Shown here: in pieces, positions 11,640-21,239 of the stretch | Layout: each line of letters starts with the position of its first letter | Numbering within the stretch: position 1 is the first letter of the stretch | Translations under genes and position numbers: made by a program | Assembly (NCBI GenBank): GCA_965206975.1 | Contig: OZ242253.1 | Span: 1-64,000, forward strand | DNA from: JAAXGI01 sp965206975 | Lineage (GTDB): Bacteria; Gemmatimonadota; Gemmatimonadetes; Longimicrobiales; Gaopeijiaceae | Length of the DNA stretch: 64,000 nucleotides | Reading direction: 5' to 3' | The notes under the pieces: generated by a model | What the model saw: only the letters and a program-made list of their open reading frames with translations | What the model was told of the DNA's origin: nothing | Databases searched by the model: none

Positions 11640-13068
11640 CTTTCCCCAGCCTCTCGGCCTCGCCGATCACGCCCTCGATCCCCCCCTGCATGTAGAAGGC
11701 GGGCTCGGGCAGGTCATCGAACTCCCCGGCCGCGACCCGGGCGAAGGACTCTACGGTGTCCTCAAGACGCACGTACACCCCGGAGCGACCCGTGAACTGC
11801 TCCGCGACGAAAAAGGGCTGGGAGAGGAAGCGCTGGATCCGCCGGGCCCGGTTCACGAGGATCTTGTCCTCCTCGCTCAACTCATCCATCCCGAGGATCG
11901 CGATGATGTCCTGGAGATCCCGATAGCGCTGGAGGATCCGCTGCACGTCCCGGGCGACCTCATAGTGCCGCTGCCCGATGAACTGGGGATCGAGGATTCG
12001 GGAGGAAGAATCGAGCGGGTCCACTGCCGGGTAGATCCCGAGCTCGGCGATCCCCCTCGACAGGACGGTCTGCGCGTCCAAGTGCGCGAATGCCGCAGCC
12101 GGCGCGGGATCCGTAAGGTCGTCCGCCGGAACGTAGATCGCCTGGACGGAGGTGATCGAGCCCGCACGTGTGGAGGTGATCCGCTCCTGGAGCTCCCCCA
12201 TCTCGGTTCCGAGCGTCGGCTGGTAGCCGACCGCGGAGGGCATGCGTCCGAGGAGGGCGGAGACCTCCGAGCCCGCCTGGGTGAAGCGGAAGATATTGTC
12301 GATGAAGAGAAGAACGTCCTGCTGCTGCACGTCGCGGAAGTACTCGGCGATCGTGAGGCCGGAGAGACCCACCCGCATCCTAGCGCCGGGCGGCTCGTTC
12401 ATCTGCCCGTAGACGAGCGCGGTCGACGCCAGGACGCCCGCCTCCTTCATCTCAAGCCAGAGGTCGTTTCCTTCCCGCGTCCGCTCCCCCACGCCGCAGA
12501 AGACGGAGCGCCCGCCGTGCTCCGTTGCGATGTTGTTGATAAGCTCTTGGATGATGACGGTCTTTCCGACACCCGCGCCACCGAAGAGCCCCGTCTTGCC
12601 GCCCTTGACGTAGGGGGCGAGGAGGTCGATGACCTTGATCCCGGTCTCGAAGATCTCGGTCTTCGGCTCAAGGTCCTCGAATCGGGGGGCCGTCCGGTGG
12701 ATTGGCCACCGCTCGACTTCGGCGTCTCCCTCCCCCACGACCGGGCCCTGGGCATCGACCGGATCCCCGAGAACGTTCAGGATCCTGCCGAGCGCCGGCT
12801 CGCCGACGGGGACCGTGATCGGGCGCCCCGTGTCCTGGGCAGGCATGCCCCGAACGAGGCCGTCGGTCGCGGACATGGCCACGGCGCGCACCTGCCCCCG
12901 ACCGATGTGCTGCTGGACCTCGGCCACCAGCCGGACCTCGCTCCCCGCAGCGGTGGTCCCCTCGATCAGAAGCGCGTTGTAGATCTCGGGGAGCGCCTCG
13001 CGATCGAACTCGACATCCAAGACGGGCCCGATCACCTGCACGATACTCCCGACACTCTGCTCAGCCAT
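11632..13068 (-). CDS. atpD: F1 ATP synthase beta subunit
   Basis: The 478-residue catalytic beta subunit of F1, located at the cytoplasmic face of the inner membrane. Motifs include the P-loop GGAGVGKTVIIQELINN, the catalytic-Glu/arginine-contact segment GERTREGNDLW, Walker B VLLFIDNIFRFTQAG and the DELSEEDK (DELSEED) regulatory loop near the C-terminus. It lies 19 bases after atpG and overlaps atpC by eight. Length and motifs are standard. Confidence 0.98.
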   Translation of the reverse strand: MAEQSVGSIVQVIGPVLDVEFDREALPEIYNALLIEGTTAAGSEVRLVAEVQQHIGRGQVRAVAMSATDGLVRGMPAQDTGRPITVPVGEPALGRILNVLGDPVDAQGPVVGEGDAEVERWPIHRTAPRFEDLEPKTEIFETGIKVIDLLAPYVKGGKTGLFGGAGVGKTVIIQELINNIATEHGGRSVFCGVGERTREGNDLWLEMKEAGVLASTALVYGQMNEPPGARMRVGLSGLTIAEYFRDVQQQDVLLFIDNIFRFTQAGSEVSALLGRMPSAVGYQPTLGTEMGELQERITSTRAGSITSVQAIYVPADDLTDPAPAAAFAHLDAQTVLSRGIAELGIYPAVDPLDSSSRILDPQFIGQRHYEVARDVQRILQRYRDLQDIIAILGMDELSEEDKILVNRARRIQRFLSQPFFVAEQFTGRSGVYVRLEDTVESFARVAAGEFDDLPEPAFYMQGGIEGVIGEAERLGKGG

Positions 13069-13087
13069 GACGATTCTCTCTCACGGA

Positions 13088-13948
13088 TCAGTCGAAGGCA
13101 GCGGCGCCCCCGACGATCTCAGCGATCTCCTGGGTAATCTGGCCCTGGCGGGCCCGGTTATACGTTCTGTCCAGCGTCTCGAGCATCTCGGAAGCGCTGT
13201 CGGTCGCGTTCTTCATCGCGGTTCGTCTCGCCCCCTGCTCGGCCGCCTGGTTCTCGACGAGCGCCCGGTAGACGACGTTACGCACGTAGAGGGGGAGGAG
13301 GCGGTTCAGGATGGCGTCGCCCGAGGGAGAGAGGATGAAGGCGTCTCCCGTGCTCCCCCCCTCCTTGACGCGAATCGGGAGGAGCTCCTTCGCGACAGGC
13401 GGGGTGGAGAGCGCCGAGCGGTACTCAGAGGAGACGACCCAGATCTCGTCGAGTGCACCCTCCTCGAAACGGGCCCGAAGGTCCTCGACGAGTCGTTCCG
13501 CATCCTCGGCCGTCGGATGGTCCCCAATATCCGTCCAGCTGTTGGAAATCACCTCGCCCTGGAAGCGGAAGAAGGCGATCCCCTTCTTCCCCGCCACGTG
13601 GAGTTCAGCCCGGATCCCGCGAGCCCGGAAATCGGAGAGGAGCTCCCGCGCCCGGCGGATGAGATTCACATTGAAAGCGCCTGCGAGCCCCCGGTTCGCC
13701 GTGATGAGGAGTATGGCGGCGCTCCGGGTCTCCTCCGGGGTCCGGAGCAGGGGGAAGCGATCCGTTACATCGAGACCGTGAAGGCCGCTCACCAGCTCCT
13801 CGAGCGCGGCCCCGTACGGCCGGGACTCATAGACCCGGTCCGAAGCGCGCTTCAGCTTCGAGGTCGCGACCATCTCCATGGTACGCGTGATCTGCCGGGT
13901 GTTCTCCACCGAGCGGATCCGCCTCCTGATCTCTCTCGCTTTGGACAC
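13088..13948 (-). CDS. atpG: F1 ATP synthase gamma subunit
   Basis: The 286-residue rotor shaft of F1. The long N- and C-terminal coiled-coil helices are evident (REIRRRIRSVENTRQITRTM at the start; TDSASEMLETLDRTYNRARQ near the end, followed by ITQEIAEIVGGAAA, the gamma signature). It sits 41 bases after atpA and 19 before atpD. Confidence 0.97.
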   Translation of the reverse strand: MSKAREIRRRIRSVENTRQITRTMEMVATSKLKRASDRVYESRPYGAALEELVSGLHGLDVTDRFPLLRTPEETRSAAILLITANRGLAGAFNVNLIRRARELLSDFRARGIRAELHVAGKKGIAFFRFQGEVISNSWTDIGDHPTAEDAERLVEDLRARFEEGALDEIWVVSSEYRSALSTPPVAKELLPIRVKEGGSTGDAFILSPSGDAILNRLLPLYVRNVVYRALVENQAAEQGARRTAMKNATDSASEMLETLDRTYNRARQGQITQEIAEIVGGAAAFD

Positions 13949-13989
13949 CGCGGCTCTCCTCTAGGGGGAACTCTCGAGACGGGACGCGC

Positions 13990-15552
<1,563 letters not shown>

Positions 15553-15608
15553 TGGCTAGTCCTGTGATTCGTTCGGAAGGGTCGGCCGGGGCCGGCCGAT
15601 ACTCTCGC

Positions 15609-16172
15609 TCAAGAGACCGACTCCTGAGGGAGGCGCGTCGCGAGAAGCGTGCGGCGCATCCCGTCGAGACGGCGAAGAAGCGATCCGTCGTAGATCTTGT
15701 CGCCCGCCCGGATGACGATCCCGCCGAGGATCCCCGGCCGGACACGCACACTCGGGATCACCTCACGGCCGAGTAGCGTCGAAAGCCGCTCCCTGAGCTC
15801 CTGGATCACCTCCTCGCCGAGCGACCGGGCCACGGTCAGCTCAATCCGTTCCCGGTTGAGGCGGTCATCAACGAGCACCTGGTACTCCGCGGCGATCTTG
15901 CGGATCAGCCGCTGGCGGCGCCGGTCGAGCGTCACGAGGAGGAAGTTGACCAGCTTCTTCGGAAGCGACTCGGCAAAGACGCTACGGATCACCGCCTTCT
16001 TCTCGGCGGCAACGATCCTCGGTGTCTCGAGGAAGGTCCGAAATACGGGGCTCTCCTCGACCAGGCGCCGGACGACCTCGAGGCCGCGGCCGAAGGCCTC
16101 GATTCCCTCCGCGCGCTCCGCAACCTCGAGCAGGGCGAGCGCGTAATTCCTCGCGACCGTCTCGTCTCTCAT
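15609..16172 (-). CDS. atpH: F1 ATP synthase delta subunit
   Basis: A 187-residue delta (OSCP) subunit joining the peripheral stalk to F1. The N-terminal helical domain (VARNYALALLEVAERAEGI) and the C-terminal motif (VRPGILGGIVIRAGDKIYD, the family signature G-G-x-x-I-x-x-G-D-x-x-x-D) are clear. The ATG overlaps the atpF stop by four bases. Confidence 0.95.
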   Translation of the reverse strand: MRDETVARNYALALLEVAERAEGIEAFGRGLEVVRRLVEESPVFRTFLETPRIVAAEKKAVIRSVFAESLPKKLVNFLLVTLDRRRQRLIRKIAAEYQVLVDDRLNRERIELTVARSLGEEVIQELRERLSTLLGREVIPSVRVRPGILGGIVIRAGDKIYDGSLLRRLDGMRRTLLATRLPQESVS

Positions 16173-16672
16173 GCGTGGATCTCCTCGCCCGGCCGGGCCA
16201 GCTCCTCGAGATAGCCAACGATGAGCTCGCGGTCCCCCGCCTCATCGAGGTGCTCCTCCACGAGGCGGGCTGCTACTGCAAGCGCGAGGTCCACCGACTC
16301 GCGCCGAAGCGCCTCGATCGCGGCCTCCCGCTCGCGCTCGACCGTCTCCCGCGCCCGCTCGATGAGGACGCGCCCCTCGGTCCGAGCCCGCTCCTCGATC
16401 TCCTGGCGGAGCTTGTCGCCCATTTCGCGGCCCTCGGCGACCAGCTGCTGCGCCTGCCTCCGCGCATCCGCCATCTGCTCCCGGTGCTCGGCGAGGAGCC
16501 GCGCGGCCGCTTCCCGTTCACTTGCCGCCTTGTCGAGCGTCCCCTGGATCCGCGCCTCGCGAGCCTCGACCGCCTGCAGGACCGGCCCCCACGCGAACTT
16601 CCAGAGGATCGCAAGGAGGGCGAGAAAGACGATCGTAGTCCAGATCGTGAGCCCAAGGTTTATGTCAAACAT
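16169..16672 (-). CDS. atpF: Fo ATP synthase b subunit
   Basis: A 167-residue peripheral-stalk subunit with one N-terminal membrane helix (LTIWTTIVFLALLAILWKF) and a long alanine/glutamate/arginine-rich helix for dimerisation and binding of delta. Only one b-type gene is present, so a b/b' heterodimer is not indicated. It lies 92 bases after atpE and overlaps atpH by four. Confidence 0.94.
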   Translation of the reverse strand: MFDINLGLTIWTTIVFLALLAILWKFAWGPVLQAVEAREARIQGTLDKAASEREAAARLLAEHREQMADARRQAQQLVAEGREMGDKLRQEIEERARTEGRVLIERARETVEREREAAIEALRRESVDLALAVAARLVEEHLDEAGDRELIVGYLEELARPGEEIHA

Positions 16673-16764
16673 CCGACCTCCCTACGTCTCCGGGGCCGCT
16701 CCCGTGGGGATGGAGCGGCGGATGCAAATGAGACTTCGTCCCGTGCGAGAAGAATACGGCGGAC

Positions 16765-17019
16765 TCAGGCGAAGAGGAGGAAGACGAGCCCCAGGCCGAA
16801 GAGAGCAGTCCCCTCGACCAGGGCGGCAAAGATGATCGCGGCCGTCTGGATCTGGTTCGCGGCCTCCGGCTGCCGGGCGATCCCCGAGGCGGCAGCCGAG
16901 CCGATGGGGCCGATTCCGAGGCCAGCGCCGATCACCGCGCCGCCGATCGCGAACCCGGCACCGATCAGGCCGACGCTGTCGCCACCGGCAGCTTCCTGAA
17001 GAGCGGTAGGCAAGAGCAT
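16765..17019 (-). CDS. atpE: Fo ATP synthase c subunit
   Basis: An 84-residue proteolipid of the rotor ring with two membrane helices: glycine-rich GAGFAIGGAVIGAGLGIG, the polar loop ARQPEA, then IIFAALVEGTALFGLGLVF with the ion-carrying Glu. The Gln and Ser/Thr-Tyr pattern of Na+-type c subunits is not apparent, so proton coupling is inferred. ATG 17019 is preferred over longer frames because AAGGGAA precedes it and the helix pattern starts there. Confidence 0.95.
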   Translation of the reverse strand: MLLPTALQEAAGGDSVGLIGAGFAIGGAVIGAGLGIGPIGSAAASGIARQPEAANQIQTAAIIFAALVEGTALFGLGLVFLLFA

Positions 17020-17041
17020 TTCAAGTTCCCTTTTCTGTTGG

Positions 17042-17941
17042 CTAGTGAGCGTGACGAATGAGGCCGATGAACACCGCGGTGAGCATCGCAAAGATGTAGG
17101 CCTGAAGGAGGGCCACGAACAACTCAAGGATCATGAGCCCGCTGGCCATCGTGACCGCGGCGGCCCCCATGAGGTACGTCTGCACGACGAAGATCATCCC
17201 GAGGAGGGAGAGGATCAGGAGGTGCCCGGCCGTCATGTTCGCAACCAGCCGGACGGCGAGGGCGAAGGGCTTGGCCAGCTTCCCGAGAAACTCGACGGGA
17301 GCCAGGATCGCCAGCATGACCGGCCGCATGAAGAAGGGGAGCCCGGCGGGGAGGAAGAATATCGTCTTCGCGTAACCTGCGGGTCCCAGGGCGCGGAACC
17401 CAGAAACCTCCGTCACGATGAAGCTGATCACCGCGAGCGCGGCCGTGACGGAGAGATTCGCCGTCGGGGTGATCCCGAGCGGCGTGAGTCCGATCACATT
17501 CATCCCCAGGACGAAGAAGAAGATCGTGAGGATGAAGGGCGTGTAGCTGTCCGCACCGTGGCCGATGTTTGGGCGGACGACCTCATCGCGGAAGTAGAGG
17601 ATCAGCGCCTCCATCGCGCCGGGGAACGCCCTCGGCGCCTCCTCGATCCCCCTCTTCCGGATCGCGCGCGCGACCGGGATGAAGACGAGCGGCAGGAGGA
17701 CGGCGACGATGAGCATGACGATGAACTGGCGCGTCGGCGAGAGGTCGATCATCACGGGGCCGAGCTGGACCGGGTCGAGGGCGAGGGGCGCGAGGTCCCA
17801 GTGCCCGCCCGCGAACTCGATGACCCGGTCATCGCCGATGTGGTGCGAGATCCACTCGGGGAGCTCCTCCATCGTGAGCCCGCCCTCGGCCCCGTGGAGC
17901 GCCTCCTCGGCGTGCTCCTGCACCGCCACGTCCCGCCTCAT
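17042..17941 (-). CDS. atpB: Fo ATP synthase a subunit
   Basis: A 299-residue multi-spanning stator subunit forming the ion half-channels. About five to six membrane segments are visible; KPFALAVRLVANMTAGHLL contains the essential Arg facing the c-ring Glu. A charged N-terminal extension (about 75 residues) precedes the first membrane helix. ATG 17941 overlaps the stop of the upstream AtpI-like gene (ATGA), and GGAG lies seven bases before it. Confidence 0.96.
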   Translation of the reverse strand: MRRDVAVQEHAEEALHGAEGGLTMEELPEWISHHIGDDRVIEFAGGHWDLAPLALDPVQLGPVMIDLSPTRQFIVMLIVAVLLPLVFIPVARAIRKRGIEEAPRAFPGAMEALILYFRDEVVRPNIGHGADSYTPFILTIFFFVLGMNVIGLTPLGITPTANLSVTAALAVISFIVTEVSGFRALGPAGYAKTIFFLPAGLPFFMRPVMLAILAPVEFLGKLAKPFALAVRLVANMTAGHLLILSLLGMIFVVQTYLMGAAAVTMASGLMILELFVALLQAYIFAMLTAVFIGLIRHAH

Positions 17942-18315
17942 GCGGCGCTCCGGGCGGCCGCCGGGCTCCGGCCGAGGAAGATCGGCTCGATCAGGACGAG
18001 GAGGAGGAAGAAGCCCGCAAGCGAGAGGAGAAGCGGCGCGGGCCCAACGGAGTCCCACGCGGCGGAGGCGATCCCCACCGCAATCACGACTGCGATGCGG
18101 AGCGCAATCCCGGCACCCCACCAAAAGAAGAAGCCCTCGGCCCTCTGTCTCGCACGCTCAAGGAGCCCGAAGGCGAGGAGCTGCACGGGAAAGGCGATCC
18201 CGGCGGCGAGGAAGACACCCGTCCGCCCCGAACCATCAAGGAACCACGAGATCACCCCGGCTGCCACCCCGACGAGGACCATCGATGTGATTGCGTAGCG
18301 GACCAAGGCACTCAC
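17938..18315 (-). CDS. Small four-helix membrane protein, AtpI-like
   Basis: A 125-residue protein with four predicted membrane helices (ITSMVLVGVAAGVISWF; GVFLAAGIAFPVQLLAFGLL; WWGAGIALRIAVVIAVGIA; LLLSLAGFFLLLVLIEPIF). Position directly before atpB, overlapping by four bases, matches that of AtpI/AtpR-type proteins that assist c-ring assembly or Mg2+/Ca2+ supply. The sequence is too divergent to name firmly. Confidence 0.75.
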   Translation of the reverse strand: MSALVRYAITSMVLVGVAAGVISWFLDGSGRTGVFLAAGIAFPVQLLAFGLLERARQRAEGFFFWWGAGIALRIAVVIAVGIASAAWDSVGPAPLLLSLAGFFLLLVLIEPIFLGRSPAAARSAA

Positions 18316-18318
18316 CCC

Positions 18319-18582
18319 TTACTTCCTCCGCCGTGATTCGCGCTCCTCTCTCGGCCGAACGACGAGCTGGAGATAGATGCTGTAGAACCCGGCCGCACCC
18401 CCGAGCATGATTCCGAGCAGCGTGAGGAGGGGCGCCTGACCCACCCTCTCACCGATCCGCGATCCGACCCAGCCAAAAAGCGCCGCCGCCCCGGCGAGCG
18501 CCAAGCCGTGGCCCAGGAACTGCGATGTGCCACGGATCAACTCCCGTCGCCCGTCTTCCCCCGGATCCTTGGAGCGCGGCAT
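18319..18582 (-). CDS. AtpZ/AtpI-family protein, first gene of the atp operon
   Basis: An 87-residue protein starting MPRSKDPGEDGRR with two membrane helices (LGHGLALAGAAALFGWVGSR and LLTLLGIMLGGAAGFYSIYL) and a basic tail. This two-helix layout, with G-x-x-x-G in helix 1 and a short loop RIGERVGQAP, fits the AtpZ/'F0F1 assembly' family found at the head of atp operons. GGGGAG about ten bases upstream supports ATG 18582. The gap to the next gene is three bases. Confidence 0.75.
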   Translation of the reverse strand: MPRSKDPGEDGRRELIRGTSQFLGHGLALAGAAALFGWVGSRIGERVGQAPLLTLLGIMLGGAAGFYSIYLQLVVRPREERESRRRK

Positions 18583-18621
18583 CGGCTCTGACTCCCCTAG
18601 GCCCGCCCTGCGACGAAGCGG

Positions 18622-18650
18622 AAGATAGGACTTTGTGAAAAATTTCGCAA
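18622..18650 (-). promoter_or_regulatory. Putative sigma-70-type promoter of the atp operon
   Basis: The minus strand reads TTGCGA (18650-18645), a 17-base AT-rich spacer, then TATCTT (18627-18622). This leaves about 33 bases from the expected transcription start to the first ATG at 18582. Match and spacing are good for a GC-rich genome. Confidence 0.6.
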
Positions 18651-18702
18651 GCTCGAAAACCTCATGTTTCACGGGGGATTCGGGGAGGCCTGAGGCCGAC
18701 TC

Positions 18703-18781
18703 GCCCCGCGGGGCCGCCCTCCTCCTCGGCTGGGGAGGAGGGCTCGTGAGCCGGCACGGAAGGGGGCCTGCCGAAGGCCCC
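18703..18781. repeat. Cluster of three perfect inverted repeats
   Basis: Three dyads lie side by side: GCCCCGCGGGGC at 18703-18714 with no loop; GCCCTCCTCC (18716-18725) with GGAGGAGGGC (18734-18743); and GGGGCCT (18763-18769) with AGGCCCC (18775-18781). They lie upstream of both divergent promoters. They may be binding sites, transcription barriers or GC-rich coincidence. Confidence 0.5.
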
Positions 18782-18900
18782 GGAGACGGACCCTCGAGGC
18801 GCACCGTGCGTGCCTTCCACCTTGCCACATTCGGCTTCTAGTACAACCCTATAGAGAGGCGGATACAGATGCCAACGGGAGTGCAGGAAGGGCCACGCGG

Positions 18901-19920
18901 ATGACATCGACGGCAACGCCGGCCATGGCGAACCGTGACGTAGAGCTCCTTGGCCAGGTCGGGGAGGTCGCCCGGGAGCTGAGGCGCGAGATCGAGAAGC
19001 GGATCGTCGGTCAGCGGGTCGTCGTGGACGGCCTCCTTACGGCGCTCCTCGCGGACGGCCACGCCCTCCTCGTCGGCGTCCCCGGGCTCGCCAAGACGCT
19101 CATGATCTCGACGCTCGCCGAGGCACTCGACCTCAAGTTCAGCCGGATCCAGTTCACCCCGGACCTGATGCCTACGGACATCACCGGGACGGAGGTGATC
19201 GAGGAGGACCGCTCCACAGGGCGCCGGGTCTTCCGCTTTGTCGAGGGCCCCATCTTCGCAAACGTGGTCCTCGCCGACGAGATCAACCGTACCCCGCCGA
19301 AGACGCAGGCCGCCCTCCTGCAGGCGATGCAGGAGCGGATCGTGACGGCCGCGGGAGAGACGTATACGCTCCCCGCCCCCTTCTTCGTCCTCGCAACGCA
19401 GAACCCGATCGAGCAGGAGGGGACCTATCCGCTCCCGGAAGCGCAGCTCGACCGCTTCATGCTCGAGCTCCGGATCACCTACCCATCCCGGAGCGAGGAG
19501 GAGGCCGTGGCGCTTCGAACAACCGGAGCGTCCCTCCCCGAGATCCACTCCGTGGTGAAGGCGGAGCAGCTCCTTGAGCTGCAGCGCCTCGTCCGGCGCG
19601 TGCCCGTCGCGCCATCAGTGGCCTCCTTCGCCGTGCACCTCGCGCGCGCCACGCGCCCCGGGGCGGAGGAAGCCCCGGCTATCGTTCGCAACTATGTGGC
19701 TTGGGGTGCGGGCCCGCGCGCCTCTCAGTACCTCGTTCTCGGCGCGAAAGCGGGGGCGGCGCTCCGCGGCGAGCCGGTCCCAAACATCGAGGACGTGAGG
19801 GCCGTGGCACACGCCGTCCTCGCCCACCGCGTGCTGCCGAACTTCGAGGCGGAGGCCGACGGCGTCACCCCGCGGCAGCTCATCGACGAACTCCTGCAGG
19901 AGAGCCAGCGATGGAGTTGA
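18901..19920 (+). CDS. MoxR-family AAA+ ATPase
   Basis: A 339-residue MoxR ATPase, a chaperone-like AAA+ protein that typically helps assemble or activate vWA-domain partners. Visible are Walker A GVPGLAKT (59-66), Walker B NVVLADEINR, sensor 1 FFVLATQNPIEQEGTYPLPE and a C-terminal lid containing YVAWGAGPRASQYLVLGAKA. The usual downstream DUF58/vWA partners are absent; a CBS-domain membrane protein follows 67 bases later. ATG 18901 has AGGAAGG eleven bases upstream; ATG 18925 is an alternative. Confidence 0.93.
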   Translation: MTSTATPAMANRDVELLGQVGEVARELRREIEKRIVGQRVVVDGLLTALLADGHALLVGVPGLAKTLMISTLAEALDLKFSRIQFTPDLMPTDITGTEVIEEDRSTGRRVFRFVEGPIFANVVLADEINRTPPKTQAALLQAMQERIVTAAGETYTLPAPFFVLATQNPIEQEGTYPLPEAQLDRFMLELRITYPSRSEEEAVALRTTGASLPEIHSVVKAEQLLELQRLVRRVPVAPSVASFAVHLARATRPGAEEAPAIVRNYVAWGAGPRASQYLVLGAKAGAALRGEPVPNIEDVRAVAHAVLAHRVLPNFEAEADGVTPRQLIDELLQESQRWS

Positions 19921-19987
19921 GTCAGGGCGTGCGAGTGGACGAGGATCACCCTCCAAGTACCGGGGGATGGATGCGGGAGGCGTTCCC

Positions 19988-21238
19988 GTGACCGCCCTCC
20001 TCTTCCTCACCGCCGGGGCGCTCGTCTTCCTTTCGGCCACGCTCACGGCCGCCGAGTCGGCCATCTCCGAGCTCGGCCCCTCCCGCGTTCGCACACTGGT
20101 GGAGGAGGGCTTCCGGGGGGCCGAGCGTCTCCACGAAGCGCGGGAGGACGGCCCGTCGATCGCGGCGGCCGTCTCGGCCGTCGGCGCGCTCCTCGACTAT
20201 TCCTCCGTCGCGCTCCTTGTCGGCGGGTCCCTCGCGAGGTGGGGCGGGGGGGTGCTTCCCGTGGCCGTTCCGCCGGCCGTTCTCGGCGTTCTCCTCGTCT
20301 CGGGGGCGCTCCCGCGGTGGATCGCCGCGCGGGCATCCGTTCGATTCGCGCTCGTCTCGGCCCCCTCCCTCCTCTTCCTGGTGCGCCGGACCCGGCCGCT
20401 GCTCACCCCGTTCACCCGAATCGAGTGGATCGCCGCCGGGCGGGTTCCGGACGGCGGCGGGGACGCGGAGGCGCGGGAGCTCCGGGAGATCGCCGAGCTC
20501 GGGCGGCGCGAGGGAGTTGTCGAGGAGGAAGAGCATCTCCTCGTCGAGCGGGCGTTTCGGATGGATGAGTTGACGGCGTGGGACGTGATGGTGCCAAGGG
20601 TCGACATCTTTGCCTTGAAGGACTCGCTTACGCTGGGGGAGATCGTCCTCGAGCTCCGCGACGTCCCCTACTCGCGCGTCCCCGTGTACGGGGAGAACAT
20701 CGACGACGTCACGGGGATCCTCCACGTACGGGAGGCGTACGAGGCGTACGTGAGGGGTCAGGCCGAGATCCCCCTCTCAAGACTCTCCCGCGACCCATTC
20801 TTTGTCCCGAGTTCCCTCTCCCTCCCGCAGCTCCTGCAGGACTTCCAGGCGCGCAGGATCCACATGGGGATCGTGGCCGACGAGTTCGGGGGAACGGATG
20901 GCCTTGTCACCCTCGAGGACGTAATCGAGGAACTCGTGGGGGAGATCGAGGACGAGACCGATATCTCCGAGGTCTCCATCCACCGGCTCGCGAAGAACGA
21001 GCTGGAGGTGGACGGGGGCGTGGAACTCCGCGAAGTCAACTACGCCTTCAACGTCTCCCTCCCGCACCTCCACCGGTCGTTGAACGGGTTTCTCCTCGAG
21101 GAGTTTGGACGCGTGCCTGCCGTTGGCGAGCAGCTCCGGCTCCCCGGTCTCGAGATCGAAGTCCTCGAATCGACAGACGCGCAAGTCACCCGGGCCCGCC
21201 TCGCCAAGACCTCGGTCGCAGCCGGGGAAGACGGCTGA
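19988..21238 (+). CDS. CNNM/CorC-type membrane protein with CBS pair (hemolysin-family)
   Basis: A roughly 416-residue protein: DUF21/CNNM membrane domain (about 1-150, three or four helices, starting LLFLTAGALVFLSATLTAAESA), a CBS pair (MDELTAWDVMVPRVDIFAL to EEVIEELVGEIEDE; the second part shows GIVADEFGGTDGLVT) and a C-terminal CorC_HlyC transporter-associated domain (VDGGVELREVNYAF to LPGLEIEVLE). Family members are linked to Mg2+ or Co2+ efflux and membrane integrity; 'hemolysin' is a historical name. GTG 19988 is preferred because GGGAGG lies seven bases before it; an ATG at 19967 would add seven residues. The stop precedes the next start by one base. Confidence 0.9.
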   Translation: MTALLFLTAGALVFLSATLTAAESAISELGPSRVRTLVEEGFRGAERLHEAREDGPSIAAAVSAVGALLDYSSVALLVGGSLARWGGGVLPVAVPPAVLGVLLVSGALPRWIAARASVRFALVSAPSLLFLVRRTRPLLTPFTRIEWIAAGRVPDGGGDAEARELREIAELGRREGVVEEEEHLLVERAFRMDELTAWDVMVPRVDIFALKDSLTLGEIVLELRDVPYSRVPVYGENIDDVTGILHVREAYEAYVRGQAEIPLSRLSRDPFFVPSSLSLPQLLQDFQARRIHMGIVADEFGGTDGLVTLEDVIEELVGEIEDETDISEVSIHRLAKNELEVDGGVELREVNYAFNVSLPHLHRSLNGFLLEEFGRVPAVGEQLRLPGLEIEVLESTDAQVTRARLAKTSVAAGEDG

Positions 21239-21239
21239 C

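Larger units (their letters stand above)
18583..18900. other. Divergent intergenic region between atp operon and moxR
   Basis: This 318-base stretch separates the atp operon (-) from the MoxR gene (+). It contains the putative atp promoter (18622-18650) and three inverted repeats within 80 bases (18703-18781), described separately. On the plus strand, TATAGA at 18850-18855 could be a -10 element for moxR, but no well-spaced -35 was found. No gene is recognised. Confidence 0.5.

Noticed and set aside
16765..17019. Sodium-type c-ring
   Set aside because: The helix-1 Gln and the Ser/Thr and Tyr around the Glu typical of Na+ binding are not apparent.
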